Source: Shouchella lonarensis
Lineage (GTDB): Bacteria > Bacillota > Bacilli > Bacillales > Bacillaceae_D
Direction: 5' to 3'
Length of the DNA: 64,000 bases
Assembly (NCBI RefSeq): GCF_900096965.1
Contig: NZ_FMYM01000006.1
Span: 62,001 to 126,000 of the forward strand
Below the pieces are notes generated by a model that had not been told where the DNA came from, ran no database searches, and saw only the letters and a program-made list of their open reading frames with translations. Positions within the stretch are counted from its first letter, which is position 1, and each line of letters begins with the position of its first letter. Shown here piece after piece: positions 19,297-30,671 of this stretch. The position numbers and the translations under genes are program-made.

Positions 19297-20483
19297 TCAT
19301 CATCGGCGCAGGACCTGCCGGACTCGCTGCTAGCATTGCCGCTGCCAAAAACGGACTGCGTGTCCTCATTGTCGATGAATTCATGAAACCGGGTGGGCGA
19401 TTACTCGGCCAACTGCACGAAGAAAAGAAAAACGTTTGGTGGAACGGTATCGAAGAAGCGCACACATTGCATACAGAAGCAATCTCACTAGGCGTAGAAA
19501 TCCGCTTACAAACAAGCGTCTATCATCTTGAAAAACAATCGTCGTGGTGTGTGCACACGACAAAAGGCACATTTTCTAGTAAAGCACTCCTGCTGGCAAC
19601 AGGCGCGATTGAAAAAAGCTTCCCTATCCCTGGTTGGACATTACCCGGCGTCATGTCGATTGGCGCCGCGCAAGTGATGACGAATGTCCATCATGTCAAA
19701 CCGGGACATAAAGGCGTTATTATCGGCATCAACGCCCTTTCTTTTGCGATTGCGCGTGAGCTCATTCTTTGTGGGGTCGACATTGCTGGTTTTTATTTGC
19801 CACCAACAAACGTATTCACAAAAAGTGACGCTCAGCCCCGCGATGTTTTCAAACAAATGCTCCGGCTTGCCCATTTAGCACCTTCGCCCTTTTTTAAAAT
19901 TGGCGGCGCACTCGCACGCAAGTCAACGTTTATTCAAAAGCAATCTTTACGCTATTATCCGAAAAACGGGTTCCAAGTTTGGGGTGTGCCAATTCATTTG
20001 AAAAAGGCCGTCACCGACATCATTGGCGATTCAACAGTAACAGCCGTTTCGATCGCTTCACTTACGCAAGAAGGAGAAATCATCCCCGGGAGCGAAACAG
20101 AACAACAAGTTGATTTTGTCGCGATTGCCGGCGGGCTCACCCCTTTAACTGAATTGATTGGACTGACAACGTGTCCGCTACGCGAAATCGCCTCACTCGG
20201 CGGCGCAGTACCTGAACATGCAGAAGACATGACGACACCCGTGCCACACTTATATGTTGCTGGTAATATTACTGGGATTGAAAGCGCCAAGGTTGCAAAA
20301 GCACAAGGACATGTTGCTGGATTATCCGTTGCCCGCCATTCCTTTAAAAAATACGTCTGTACAGCATTACAGCAGGCAATGGCACAAGTACAAACAACCC
20401 GCGCGCAAGCACTGATTCAGTTTCACCCAAACGTAAAAAACGGACGGCAACAACTATACAAACTTGCATGCGAACAAACATAA
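19287..20483 (+). CDS. NAD(P)/FAD oxidoreductase subunit (HcnB-like)
   Basis: 398 residues of the pyridine nucleotide-disulfide oxidoreductase fold. N-terminal FAD motif IIGAGPAGLAASIAAAK, PGGRLLGQLHEE, LLATGAIEKSFPIPGW, a second nucleotide site (GVIIGINALSFAIAREL) and C-terminal LYVAGNITGIESAKVAKAQGH. Such proteins are the alpha-type subunit of multi-component D-amino-acid or hydroxyproline dehydrogenases. It would pair with the ferredoxin upstream and the DadA-like subunit on the other strand. Confidence 0.85.
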   Translation: MDLIIIGAGPAGLAASIAAAKNGLRVLIVDEFMKPGGRLLGQLHEEKKNVWWNGIEEAHTLHTEAISLGVEIRLQTSVYHLEKQSSWCVHTTKGTFSSKALLLATGAIEKSFPIPGWTLPGVMSIGAAQVMTNVHHVKPGHKGVIIGINALSFAIARELILCGVDIAGFYLPPTNVFTKSDAQPRDVFKQMLRLAHLAPSPFFKIGGALARKSTFIQKQSLRYYPKNGFQVWGVPIHLKKAVTDIIGDSTVTAVSIASLTQEGEIIPGSETEQQVDFVAIAGGLTPLTELIGLTTCPLREIASLGGAVPEHAEDMTTPVPHLYVAGNITGIESAKVAKAQGHVAGLSVARHSFKKYVCTALQQAMAQVQTTRAQALIQFHPNVKNGRQQLYKLACEQT

Positions 20484-20509
20484 CAAAATGTATAAGGAGC
20501 GTGATTCAC

Positions 20510-21394
20510 ATGCCATCATTTCCAGGTGTATATGTCGCACTTGTCACCCCGATGAAAGAAGATTACAGCGTTGATATTCCGAGGCTGAAAGAACTGTGTG
20601 AGTGGCTGATTGCAGAAGGGGTAGACGGTCTTGTGCCAGCAGGATCGCTCGGTGAATATGCCACATTATCAAAAGAAGAACGCGCAACCGTTGTCGAGAC
20701 GGTTATCGCCGTAAGTAAAGGCAAAGTGCCAGTTGTCGTTGGCACCGGCGCTCCTTCCACAAGCGAAGCAGTCTATTGGGCAACACATGCCCGTGATCAT
20801 GGTGCAAGCGGTATCATGGCGTTGCCACCTATTAACTACAATCCACGTGAAACCGAGATTATCGCTCATTATACAGCATTAAATGACGTCGGCATCCCAA
20901 TTATTGCTTATAATAATCCACGCGACTATGCAGCTGACCTGACACCCGCTTTGCTGACGCAATTAAGTAAACTACAGTATGTCGTCGGCGTAAAAGAATT
21001 TAGTGGTGACATTCGTCGCGTCCACGATATTTTGACGCAAACCGATTTGGAAGTGATGATCGGTGTGGATGATTTGGCGATGGAAGGCGCGATCGCTGGC
21101 GCAACTGGATGGATTTCTGGTGTGCCAAACGCACTCCCACGAGAGGGAATTGAACTTTTTACACAAGCCCGCGCAGGAAACATCGCCGGCATTCTCCCGT
21201 TATACCAACAGCTCCTGCCACTTTTTCATTACGATGCCGATCCACAACTTGTCCAATCAATTAAGTATATGATGTCCCTCGCTGGGCAGCCAGTTGGGCC
21301 AACGCGCCCACCGCGCTTGCCGCTTGATAATGAGACATACAACGCCATTAAAGAGGCGCAAGTGCAAGTCACACGCTATGTGCAAAATTCTTAA
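20510..21394 (+). CDS. Pyrroline-4-hydroxy-2-carboxylate deaminase (DapA family)
   Basis: 294 residues of the dihydrodipicolinate synthase/N-acetylneuraminate lyase superfamily. In this context it should convert pyrroline-4-hydroxy-2-carboxylate to alpha-ketoglutarate semialdehyde and ammonia. GSLGEYATLS near the N terminus, the tyrosine in AYNNPRDY and the Schiff-base lysine in VGVKEFSGD (about 163) are visible. Start at ATG 20510 after AAGGAG; the frame extends 14 codons upstream without a ribosome site. Confidence 0.85.
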   Translation: MPSFPGVYVALVTPMKEDYSVDIPRLKELCEWLIAEGVDGLVPAGSLGEYATLSKEERATVVETVIAVSKGKVPVVVGTGAPSTSEAVYWATHARDHGASGIMALPPINYNPRETEIIAHYTALNDVGIPIIAYNNPRDYAADLTPALLTQLSKLQYVVGVKEFSGDIRRVHDILTQTDLEVMIGVDDLAMEGAIAGATGWISGVPNALPREGIELFTQARAGNIAGILPLYQQLLPLFHYDADPQLVQSIKYMMSLAGQPVGPTRPPRLPLDNETYNAIKEAQVQVTRYVQNS

Positions 21395-21409
21395 GGAGGA
21401 GATCCTATC

Positions 21410-22861
21410 ATGAAACAAACGATTGCCACCATCCATGCATCAAGCTGGATTAATGGAATGGCCACAACCATTGGTCACGTTGACAAGTATATGTATAATC
21501 CGTCGCGCCTCTCTGAACTTGTCGGGCATCTTCATTACGCCAACACGGCACAAGTGGAAGAAGCGGAAGCTGCTGCCCATACGGCGCTCAAGCAGTGGAA
21601 AGCGATGACTGGCGAAGCGCGCGGCGCCGTCCTCTATCAAATGGCAAACAAGCTTGAAGAGCATAAAGATGAATTAGCTCAACTCGCCTCGCGCGAAATG
21701 GGCAAACCGATAAAGGAAATGACTGGCGAAGTCGGTCGCGGGATCCAACTTTTGCGCTACTATGCTGGCGAAGGTGTGCGCGCGCATGGCGATGTTATCC
21801 CTTCAAGTCAGCACCAAGTGCTCCAATATAAAAAACATGTTCCCCTCGGTGTTGTGGGTGTCATTACGCCGTGGAATTTTCCAGTGGCGATCCCAATTTG
21901 GAAAATTGCCCCCGCCCTCATTTGTGGCAATACCATCGTGTGGAAACCTGCTGAACAAGCCTCACTGAGCGCTTTCCGTCTTTGCGAGATTTTTAAAGAA
22001 GCTGGCTTACCAGACGGCGTGATCAATATGGTGCTTGGAAAAGGGCAAGAAGTCGGACGCTTCCTCGTGGAAAAAGCCAACATTCAATGTCTTTCTTTCA
22101 CTGGCTCCACAGTGACAGGCACAACTATTGCTAGCACCTGTGCCGCTCGTAATATAAAATATCAAACGGAAATGGGCGGGAAAAATGCCGCCGTCGTCAT
22201 GCCGAGTGCTGACTTAAAATCGGCAGCCGCCGCTATTGCAAGTGGCGCATTTCGCTCAGCTGGGCAAAAATGTACCGCAACAAGCCGAGTTTATGTGCAT
22301 GAAGATGTACAAGATGCTTTCCTCACTGCTCTAAAAGCAGAAATGACCGCTGTTAAATTGCGGCCAGCTGACGATCCTTCATGCTACTTAGGACCCGTTG
22401 CCTCGAAAGTACAATTTGACCATGTCACCGATTACATCAACATGGCACAAACGGAAGCGACAGTTTTATATGAGAATGACGACACGATCCAAGAAGATGG
22501 GTACTATATTCGCCCCCTCATTGTAACCGGTGTTGACAATGATCATCCGCTCATGACAGAAGAAATATTCGGACCGGTTGTCGTTGTAAAAACCTTTTCC
22601 AGTTACGACGAAGTGATCTCCTTTGTCAATGCTTCAGACTACGGGTTGAGCGGATCAATCTTCACAACGACACTCGATGAGGCTCATCGTTTTCTTGACG
22701 ATGCTAATATTGGGATGGTTCGGGTCAACCTTGAAACGGCGGGTGTCGAATATCAAGCGCCTTTCGGTGGCATGAAACAGTCTAGTTCCCATACGAGAGA
22801 ACAAGGGCAAGCAGCGCTGCAATTTTTTACAAATGTGAAAACATGTGCCGTAAAATTTTAA
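21410..22861 (+). CDS. Alpha-ketoglutarate semialdehyde dehydrogenase
   Basis: 483-residue aldehyde dehydrogenase, predicted to oxidise 2,5-dioxopentanoate to alpha-ketoglutarate, the last step before the TCA cycle. TPWNFPVAIP, GSTVTGTTI, the glutamate in EMGGKNAAVV (about 251) and the catalytic cysteine in SAGQKCTATSR (about 285) are present. It follows AAGGAGGAG and ends the operon at a strong terminator. Specificity comes from context. Confidence 0.88.
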   Translation: MKQTIATIHASSWINGMATTIGHVDKYMYNPSRLSELVGHLHYANTAQVEEAEAAAHTALKQWKAMTGEARGAVLYQMANKLEEHKDELAQLASREMGKPIKEMTGEVGRGIQLLRYYAGEGVRAHGDVIPSSQHQVLQYKKHVPLGVVGVITPWNFPVAIPIWKIAPALICGNTIVWKPAEQASLSAFRLCEIFKEAGLPDGVINMVLGKGQEVGRFLVEKANIQCLSFTGSTVTGTTIASTCAARNIKYQTEMGGKNAAVVMPSADLKSAAAAIASGAFRSAGQKCTATSRVYVHEDVQDAFLTALKAEMTAVKLRPADDPSCYLGPVASKVQFDHVTDYINMAQTEATVLYENDDTIQEDGYYIRPLIVTGVDNDHPLMTEEIFGPVVVVKTFSSYDEVISFVNASDYGLSGSIFTTTLDEAHRFLDDANIGMVRVNLETAGVEYQAPFGGMKQSSSHTREQGQAALQFFTNVKTCAVKF

Positions 22862-22881
22862 AGGAAGTGATTACTAGGTTG

Positions 22882-22917
22882 AACAAGCTTTGCGATACAT
22901 GGCAAAGCTTGTTTTTA
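22882..22917 (+). terminator. Terminator of the plus-strand hydroxyproline operon
   Basis: AACAAGCTTTGC (22882-22893) pairs with GCAAAGCTTGTT (22902-22913), a perfect 12-bp stem, then TTT. Confidence 0.85.
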
Positions 22918-22928
22918 CCCGAAAAAAC

Positions 22929-22963
22929 GCCTTTGGAAATAAGGAGTCCTTATTTCCAAAGGC
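22929..22963 (-). terminator. Perfect 17-bp palindrome, terminator for the collagen-like pair
   Basis: A 17-base arm (22929-22945), one central base, and its exact complement (22947-22963). On the minus strand it is followed by GTTTTTTC, 24 bases after the stop of the collagen-like gene. Confidence 0.8.
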
Positions 22964-22987
22964 ACAATCATACCTATCAATGTGGTC

Positions 22988-24274
22988 TTACTCGCTTACT
23001 TGTCGGACTTGCACATAAGAGTGGAGCCCGGTTGCAGCTCCGGTACTACCATTTACAACTGAAACAGTGCCTGGCGCAACTGCTTCAATCAATGCTTGAC
23101 CTGAGACATTTGCATATCCGTTGCCTATAGAACGTAATGATGTCAGTGGTGCGCCTGTCGCACCATTTACTACAACATCAAATTGCAACTGTGCTGCTGT
23201 CGTCCCTGCCGTCACTTCTACTTGGAATAAATATTGATTACCAGGGGCTAATGTCACTTCATCCGTAGGAATGTTGTAACCAATATTTGCTCCTACAGTG
23301 CCATGACTAATGGCATATGGGATTGGATCACCTGCTCCTACAGTCACACCTGCTGCCCCAAGAAGAGAGCTTCTTCCTGCAAAGTTCGTAAATAAGACAT
23401 CTCCTGTAACACCGGTTGAGCCTGGTGGACCAGTTGTTCCACTTGGACCGAAGGCACCCGTTGGACCCGTTGGACCCGTTATGCCTGTTGGACCCGTCGG
23501 ACCGGTTATACCTGTTGGCCCCGTCGGACCTGTTGGGCCCGTTGGGCCCGTTGGGCCGGTTATACCCGTGACACCTGTGGCACCCGTCAAACCAGTCACA
23601 CCTGTGATACCGACTATCCCCGTCGGACCGAGTAGACCGGTTACGCCTATGAGACCAAGAATACCTGTGGGACCTTGTGCACCTGTGCCACCCGTTGGGC
23701 CCGTTAATCCTCTTACCCCAGTTGCACCAGCTACACCAGTAGCACCAAGAACAGTGCCAGTTGGACCAGTAATCCCCGTTGCACCGATTGGACCAATTAA
23801 TCCGATGGGACCTGTCAGTCCAATTGCACCGATAGACCCTATAGGACCTGTTTCACCAACAATACCCGTTTCTCCTTCTGCACCGACCGGACCCGTAGAC
23901 CCAGCTGAACCGGTTGGTCCAATGGGTCCACCAGGAGGACCGACTGGGCCGGTTGGACCGACATCACCACGAACAAATGCTGGCATATTGACAGCGGTTT
24001 TTAACTTTGACTCAAGAATAATTTCTTTTTTAAATATCGTGTCAAGCATATCTTGCGCGCTCTCATTCATAGCCAGTATCTCTTGAATCGTTGCTGGTGG
24101 ACCGGTCACACCAGGTAGCGTGCCGAGTGCATACTGGATCTTCTCGCCTTCCGCGTTAATGATGTGCGCCAAACCCATCTCTTCCATTGCCACAGAAGCT
24201 AATAATAAATTGATGACATCATCACGCGTAATATCAATCGTAGGCGTAAAATTAGGCATATTCGGTTGAGACAA
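22988..24274 (-). CDS. Collagen-like protein with MPNFTP anchor module, 428 residues
   Basis: Residues 1 to ~95 form the module shared by four proteins here ([46 protein letters not shown]). Residues ~105-310 are Gly-X-Y repeats of varied composition (GPT, GIT, GAT, with GPP, GLI and GEI triplets). Residues ~312-428 form a beta-rich head ([14 protein letters not shown] ... [10 protein letters not shown]). The start is TTG behind AAGGAGG. It follows its sister gene by 55 bases and is probably co-transcribed. Likely a spore-surface filament protein by analogy with BclA; a role for the N-terminal module in anchoring is inferred. Confidence 0.82.
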   Translation of the reverse strand: MSQPNMPNFTPTIDITRDDVINLLLASVAMEEMGLAHIINAEGEKIQYALGTLPGVTGPPATIQEILAMNESAQDMLDTIFKKEIILESKLKTAVNMPAFVRGDVGPTGPVGPPGGPIGPTGSAGSTGPVGAEGETGIVGETGPIGSIGAIGLTGPIGLIGPIGATGITGPTGTVLGATGVAGATGVRGLTGPTGGTGAQGPTGILGLIGVTGLLGPTGIVGITGVTGLTGATGVTGITGPTGPTGPTGPTGPTGITGPTGPTGITGPTGPTGAFGPSGTTGPPGSTGVTGDVLFTNFAGRSSLLGAAGVTVGAGDPIPYAISHGTVGANIGYNIPTDEVTLAPGNQYLFQVEVTAGTTAAQLQFDVVVNGATGAPLTSLRSIGNGYANVSGQALIEAVAPGTVSVVNGSTGAATGLHSYVQVRQVSE

Positions 24275-24329
24275 ACGACATTACCTCCTTCCTCCATAAC
24301 CATCTCACTAATATCATTGTCTTCTTATT

Positions 24330-25616
<1,287 letters not shown>

Positions 25617-25819
25617 AATACATTCCTCCTTTACATTAAATTCTTAAATGTAGGGTAGGGTATCGTTTAACATCTATCCTTTTCTATATCGACATAAGAC
25701 TTTCTTACATCGCAACTGGACTCATGGGCCTTTCCACTAGGACAATTTAACTACATTACCCTCTCTCAAACTTATGCGCCCATTGTCATAATGTGCATGT
25801 ATACTAAATTAAGTACAAG
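25617..25819. other. Gap between collagen-like gene and pbpF
   Basis: About 200 bases holding the ribosome site of the collagen-like gene. No promoter matching a sporulation sigma factor convincingly and no further gene were seen. Confidence 0.4.
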
Positions 25820-25862
25820 AAAAAATAAAGCATCTACCTACTCTCTTGCAGGTCAGATGCTT
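25820..25862 (-). terminator. Terminator of the liaFSR-pbpF operon
   Basis: AAGCATCT (25828-25835) pairs with AGATGCTT (25855-25862). On the minus strand TATTTTTTC follows. Confidence 0.75.
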
Positions 25863-25870
25863 CAATGAGA

Positions 25871-28006
25871 TTAAAATGAAAATGATGGGACTACCACTTC
25901 TGAAGCGGCTCCTTCTACATTCGCAATAGGATCATATGCCACAACTTGATAATGAGGGATTGAAAATGGATTCCATCGCCCTTCTGAAAAGTGTGGAACG
26001 GTCAATGACTCTGCAACAAGCTCACGACGCTCTCCATCAATTGTGTACACACGCCATTCGATGCCTGAGTCCTCTTCTCCTTCCCATGACAATGCGACAC
26101 TGACAAGCCCTTCACCACCAAGAGAATACGTTGCTGTCAATCCTTCAATTGCACGCATTGCTTTAGAACCAACTAAATCTATCGTTCCTTCAGGTTGCTT
26201 AAATGTCACTTGCTCATGTGGCAACTTGTTCACCATCTCTTGAAACAACATCGTTGGATAATTGCTGCCACCTGCAAAATAACTTGTTTCTGTCGCCGAA
26301 TCATATCCCATCCAAACAGCGCCAACCACTTCCGGCGTATACCCAACAAACCACACATCACTATTCGCACCTTCTACAAGAGGGTGTTGTTGTGTCCCTG
26401 TTTTTCCTGCGACAGCAGTTTTCGTCTGAATATCACTTTGACCAGTCCCATCTGTCACGACACCGGTGAGCATTTGTGTCATTGACCATGCGGTTTGCGG
26501 AGAAACGACGTCTGTTTGTACAGGTCCAGCATCTCCGACAATACGTCCATTTTGATCATAAATGGCTTTAATTACATAGGGACGAACACGCTTGCCTTCA
26601 TGTGCCAATGCACGATATGCAGCTGTCATTTCATACGGTGAGACCCCTTCCTCCAATCCGCCTAAAGCAATATGCAAGTCCCGATCAGGTAACTGAAAGC
26701 CAAATTTCCTCAAGTACATGAGTGATTGATCCACACCCATTTCATTTAACAACCACACAGCTGGTGCATTTGCTGACTCCTTAATTGCATCATACATCGT
26801 CATTTCTCCGGTATACGTATGGGTATAATTTTCAGGAATCCATTGATTATTGTATTGAAAGAGTTCATCTGTCAACATTGAATAAGGCGTATAACGACCT
26901 GTTTCAAGCGCAGGAGCATAAACAGCGAGTGGTTTAAACGTTGAAGCAGGCGATCTCTTCGTATAAACCCGATTGAGCCCACGCCGTACATAATCGCGTC
27001 CCCCTTGCACAGCAAGAATCCCACCGCTTTCTACATCCATAAACATCATCGCCGCTTGTGCATCGTTGCTCTCTGCTGGAAAATAACGTTCATTTTGTAG
27101 TGCTTTGTATGTTTGCTGTTGCAATGTTTGGTCTATAGGTACTTCGATACGGTAACCACCTGTCAATAGTTCTTCATGACTAATACCATAACGTTCTAGT
27201 GCCTCATCCATCACCATATCAACATACGTATAAAGCGATTCATCTATTTGTCGTTCTTGACGATCGGTCACAATTTCTTCTGCTTGATATGCATTTGCTT
27301 CCTCTGTCGTAATATAACCTTCCTTTGCCATCACGGTTAATACGAGATCGCGTCGCTCCTTACTATTTTCTATATTTTCGAAAGGAGAGTATGTTCCGGG
27401 CGCATTGACCACTGCTGCCAACATAGCTCCCTCAGACACCGTCAAATCATTTACAGACTTATTAAAATACAAATGTGCAGCCGCTTCAATCCCGTATGCG
27501 CCGTGTCCAAAGTAAACTTGGTTTAAATACATTGCCAAAATCTCATCTTTACTATAACGACGCTCTAAGTTCATCGCGATTAACACTTCATTTGTCTTTC
27601 TCAACCACGCTTTCTCGTGCGATAAAAACATATTTTTGGCAAGCTGTTGCGTAATTGTACTACCTCCTTCAACTTTTGCCCCAGCTAAAATGTCTCGATA
27701 AAGTGCTCGTCCAATGGCACGAATATCAATACCATGGTGAGTATAGAAACGCACATCTTCAATCGCAACAAAAGCATGCGCTACATGCTCAGGGATATCT
27801 TCAACCGCGACCACTTCGCGATTTTCCATAAATAAGTTTGTAATGATCTCTCCATCACCATCAACGAGCACACTCGCATTATGCATGATTAGCTTTTCTT
27901 CATCAATTTGATATGTGCCCACTAATATAAAAGCAGTAAAAATAGCAAAAGCAAGCACAACGACCGATAGAAATCCACCGGTTATAATAAGTAATTTTTT
28001 TATCAT
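25871..28006 (-). CDS. pbpF: Bifunctional class A penicillin-binding protein
   Basis: Peptidoglycan glycosyltransferase-transpeptidase anchored by one N-terminal membrane helix (about residues 4-30). 711 residues. Glycosyltransferase motifs: EDVRFYTHHGID, GGSTITQQLAKN, RRYSKDEILAMYLN. Transpeptidase motifs: serine in SPASTFKP (about 355), SANAP, and KTGT (about 540). Close in length and type to B. subtilis PbpF (PBP2C), which also lies near hemEHY. It starts 12 bases after liaR, so it appears to be the last gene of an envelope-stress operon. Confidence 0.9.
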   Translation of the reverse strand: MIKKLLIITGGFLSVVVLAFAIFTAFILVGTYQIDEEKLIMHNASVLVDGDGEIITNLFMENREVVAVEDIPEHVAHAFVAIEDVRFYTHHGIDIRAIGRALYRDILAGAKVEGGSTITQQLAKNMFLSHEKAWLRKTNEVLIAMNLERRYSKDEILAMYLNQVYFGHGAYGIEAAAHLYFNKSVNDLTVSEGAMLAAVVNAPGTYSPFENIENSKERRDLVLTVMAKEGYITTEEANAYQAEEIVTDRQERQIDESLYTYVDMVMDEALERYGISHEELLTGGYRIEVPIDQTLQQQTYKALQNERYFPAESNDAQAAMMFMDVESGGILAVQGGRDYVRRGLNRVYTKRSPASTFKPLAVYAPALETGRYTPYSMLTDELFQYNNQWIPENYTHTYTGEMTMYDAIKESANAPAVWLLNEMGVDQSLMYLRKFGFQLPDRDLHIALGGLEEGVSPYEMTAAYRALAHEGKRVRPYVIKAIYDQNGRIVGDAGPVQTDVVSPQTAWSMTQMLTGVVTDGTGQSDIQTKTAVAGKTGTQQHPLVEGANSDVWFVGYTPEVVGAVWMGYDSATETSYFAGGSNYPTMLFQEMVNKLPHEQVTFKQPEGTIDLVGSKAMRAIEGLTATYSLGGEGLVSVALSWEGEEDSGIEWRVYTIDGERRELVAESLTVPHFSEGRWNPFSIPHYQVVAYDPIANVEGAASEVVVPSFSF

Positions 28007-28017
28007 CTCTCTGTCCC

Positions 28018-28650
28018 CTACTGGACGAGCCCGTGCCGATGAGCATAAATTGCAATTTGAGTTCGGTCTTCAAGTTCCAACTTTTGCAAAATATGACTGA
28101 CATGTGTTTTTACTGTCTTCACACCAATATATAATATCTCCGCAATTTCTGCGTTTGTTTTTCCGTCTCCAATGAGCTTGAGTACCTCTAGCTCGCGCGC
28201 TGTCAATTCTTCATGTAAATGCGCACTTTTTTTCTCACGCATTTTTGCCATCATTTTACTTGTTACTTGTGCCTCAATAAATGCTTCTCCTGCTGCTGCG
28301 CGCCGAATCGCATCTGCAATCGTCACGGCACTAGATGTTTTCAGCAAATAACTAAAAGCCCCTGCTTCAATAACCGGGTATACTTTCTCATCCTCGATAT
28401 AGCTTGTGAGGACAATGACCTTTGTATCTGGTAATTCTCTTGTCAGTGCTGCAGTTGCTTCAATCCCGTCCATTTCATCCATGACTAAGTCCATTAACAC
28501 AACGTCAGGGCGGTGCGCCTTAGCTAATTCAATACCTTCTTTCCCATTAGAGGCCTGTCCACATACATCTAAATCCTCCTGTGTAGAAAGAAATGCACTT
28601 AACCCTAACCGAACCATTTCATGGTCATCCACTAATACTACCCGAATCAT
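28018..28650 (-). CDS. liaR: LiaR/VraR-type response regulator
   Basis: 210 residues: receiver domain with DDHEMVR and the phospho-acceptor aspartate in VVLMDLVMDEMDG (about 54), then a LuxR-type HTH (LTARELEVLKLIGDGKTNAEIAEIL). Partner of the histidine kinase whose gene overlaps it by 4 bases. The LiaFSR system responds to lipid II-targeting antibiotics and envelope damage. Confidence 0.92.
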   Translation of the reverse strand: MIRVVLVDDHEMVRLGLSAFLSTQEDLDVCGQASNGKEGIELAKAHRPDVVLMDLVMDEMDGIEATAALTRELPDTKVIVLTSYIEDEKVYPVIEAGAFSYLLKTSSAVTIADAIRRAAAGEAFIEAQVTSKMMAKMREKKSAHLHEELTARELEVLKLIGDGKTNAEIAEILYIGVKTVKTHVSHILQKLELEDRTQIAIYAHRHGLVQ

Positions 28651-29699
28651 TTATTATCATCTCCTTGCCATACGATCGGGATTTTCGCTTCTACGCGTGT
28701 CCCTTTAGATGGCACAGAATCGACTTGTACCGTTCCACCAATTTCATGGATTCGTTCTTTCATCGTTTGCAAACCATACGTGCCTGTAGAAATTTTCCCT
28801 GCCTCGTATCCAACCCCATCGTCTGTAATACGCAGGCGCCATTCTCGGGCAGCGCGCTTTAACTGGAAATCAACTGTATTTGCCTTTGCATGACGCAAAA
28901 TGTTGGAAAATGCCTCTTGAATGACACGAAATAGCTGGTCTTCAAAAGCTGGAGGCAACCGCAAATCATCGTCAATGACCGCGATGATTTGAATATCTTG
29001 TTTTCCTTCTAGTTCTGCAAACAACTTTTTCAAACCTTGTACAAGGCTCTTTCCTTCAAGATGAGCTGGACGTAAATGCATTAATAACGCCCTCATCTCC
29101 GACTGTGCGTCGCTTGCCATTTGTTCGATAAGCGCCAATTGGTCATACGCCTTATGATCAGCAAACTGCCCTTTCATCGCTGCGGTCATCATTGAAATGG
29201 CAAACAATTGTTGGCTAACAGCATCATGTAGCTCCCGCGCAAGCCGCTGTCGCTCCTCCGTCACCGCTGCTTTTCTAACGTTTTGCTTAATTGCGGCATT
29301 TTCCACAGATAAACGTTGTAATGACAACACTTTCGCTTCAATCTGTCCCGCCATGATATTTAGTCGTGCTGCAAGCTCAGCCATTTCATCTTCACCTGAC
29401 ACTTCAATCCGATGCCTGAAAGAACCTCGCTCATAATACATCACACCTTCAACAAGCGATTCTAGTCGGCGTTTGAACGGCATGGCTATCATCAGTCCAC
29501 CAATCACGCCACTTGAAATAACAACGAGGACACTCCAAAAAATAAGCGGCATGCCTGCAAATTGTTTTGTAATAAAAGAAACCAATCCTTGTGGAAGTTT
29601 ATAAGACATAAAAAAGCCTAAAATGAGCGTAACGATAAAACTTAATAGTAAAGAATAACGAATGAATTGCCAATGAAAGCGGGCAAGATGTTTTTTCAT
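28647..29699 (-). CDS. liaS: LiaS/VraS-type membrane histidine kinase
   Basis: 350 residues. Two N-terminal membrane helices (about 12-32 and 47-72) with almost no external loop (intramembrane-sensing type), a HAMP region, a HisKA_3 phospho-acceptor histidine in LARELHDAVSQQL (about 157) and an ATPase domain with the N box (EAFSNILRHAKA) and G box (DDGVGYEAG). Overlaps liaF and liaR by 4 bases each. Confidence 0.92.
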   Translation of the reverse strand: MKKHLARFHWQFIRYSLLLSFIVTLILGFFMSYKLPQGLVSFITKQFAGMPLIFWSVLVVISSGVIGGLMIAMPFKRRLESLVEGVMYYERGSFRHRIEVSGEDEMAELAARLNIMAGQIEAKVLSLQRLSVENAAIKQNVRKAAVTEERQRLARELHDAVSQQLFAISMMTAAMKGQFADHKAYDQLALIEQMASDAQSEMRALLMHLRPAHLEGKSLVQGLKKLFAELEGKQDIQIIAVIDDDLRLPPAFEDQLFRVIQEAFSNILRHAKANTVDFQLKRAAREWRLRITDDGVGYEAGKISTGTYGLQTMKERIHEIGGTVQVDSVPSKGTRVEAKIPIVWQGDDNK

Positions 29700-30463
29700 A
29701 GCTCCTTCACCTTCACATCTCCGACCAATGTTGCTGCCACCACCTTCACGCGGCGTGTACTTGTCTCATAATCTTGTGAGCGCATGCTTACTTGTTGATT
29801 AAAACCAGACTGACGCTCTTGAAAAATTGTCACATCGCCAACAACACTACCGGCTTGAACAGATACAGCAACATCATCTGGGACGTATAATGTAATTGAA
29901 CCTAATCCGACTTGCAATACAAGCACTGTTTCTCCTGCTGGAATGATGGCTTTCGCCAAATCCATACGAATATCACCAATGCCGTTCCAAATCGTTAAAT
30001 CATGTAAATCAAACGCTGCACCTGTATATCGAATATCACTAATAAAATGTCGCCGCATGTCTCTTGTCGTTATAAGCTGTGCTGGTTTTAAAACCCCAGC
30101 GGAGGTTGATGGTATAACAGTCACATCTCCCTCTTCAACCTCACGCTTGCGCCACCTCATCCAACGATGACTGCTGCGATCTGTTTCTGTTTGTTTCACT
30201 AATTGTAATCCGTAATATAAACATACGAAAGCAAAAAGCAAGCCAAAAAAGCTAATACTAAATAATTGGTCGACAAACATCGCCACACCAATGAGCATAA
30301 ACAATAACGACAAGAACTTGCTACCACCTTGATAAAAATAAAACCCCAACCCACAGAATAACACTGGGGCTACAAGGCGCGCTGTAGACCCGCCGATAAG
30401 CATAAAAAACGATATCAACCCAATAATGAGAAACAACATCCCTAAAAATGACTTTGTGCGCAC
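29696..30463 (-). CDS. liaF: LiaF-like negative regulator of LiaRS
   Basis: 255 residues. The N-terminal half has about four membrane segments; the C-terminal half is a beta-rich domain (LTIWNGIGDIRMDLAKAIIP ... VGDVKVKEL) typical of LiaF. LiaF keeps LiaS silent until envelope stress. GTG start after GGGAGGAGG; a TATAAT lies at 30492-30487 on the minus strand. liaI, liaH and liaG are not beside it. Confidence 0.9.
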   Translation of the reverse strand: MRTKSFLGMLFLIIGLISFFMLIGGSTARLVAPVLFCGLGFYFYQGGSKFLSLLFMLIGVAMFVDQLFSISFFGLLFAFVCLYYGLQLVKQTETDRSSHRWMRWRKREVEEGDVTVIPSTSAGVLKPAQLITTRDMRRHFISDIRYTGAAFDLHDLTIWNGIGDIRMDLAKAIIPAGETVLVLQVGLGSITLYVPDDVAVSVQAGSVVGDVTIFQERQSGFNQQVSMRSQDYETSTRRVKVVAATLVGDVKVKEL

Positions 30464-30671
30464 AAGCTTACGCCTCCTCCCTGTTTATTATAATCATCTC
30501 ACCAAAAAAAAGCACCACTGCTACAGTACGGTTTATCCTCCGTCTCCAGTAGGATTTGCATATGTACACACGCTGATCACAAAATGTTCACAGTCGCGCA
30601 CTATTTGTTTCTGTCAACACACATGTTACACTAAATGCAAGTATGATGTATATTTCTCAGGAGGATCAGCC

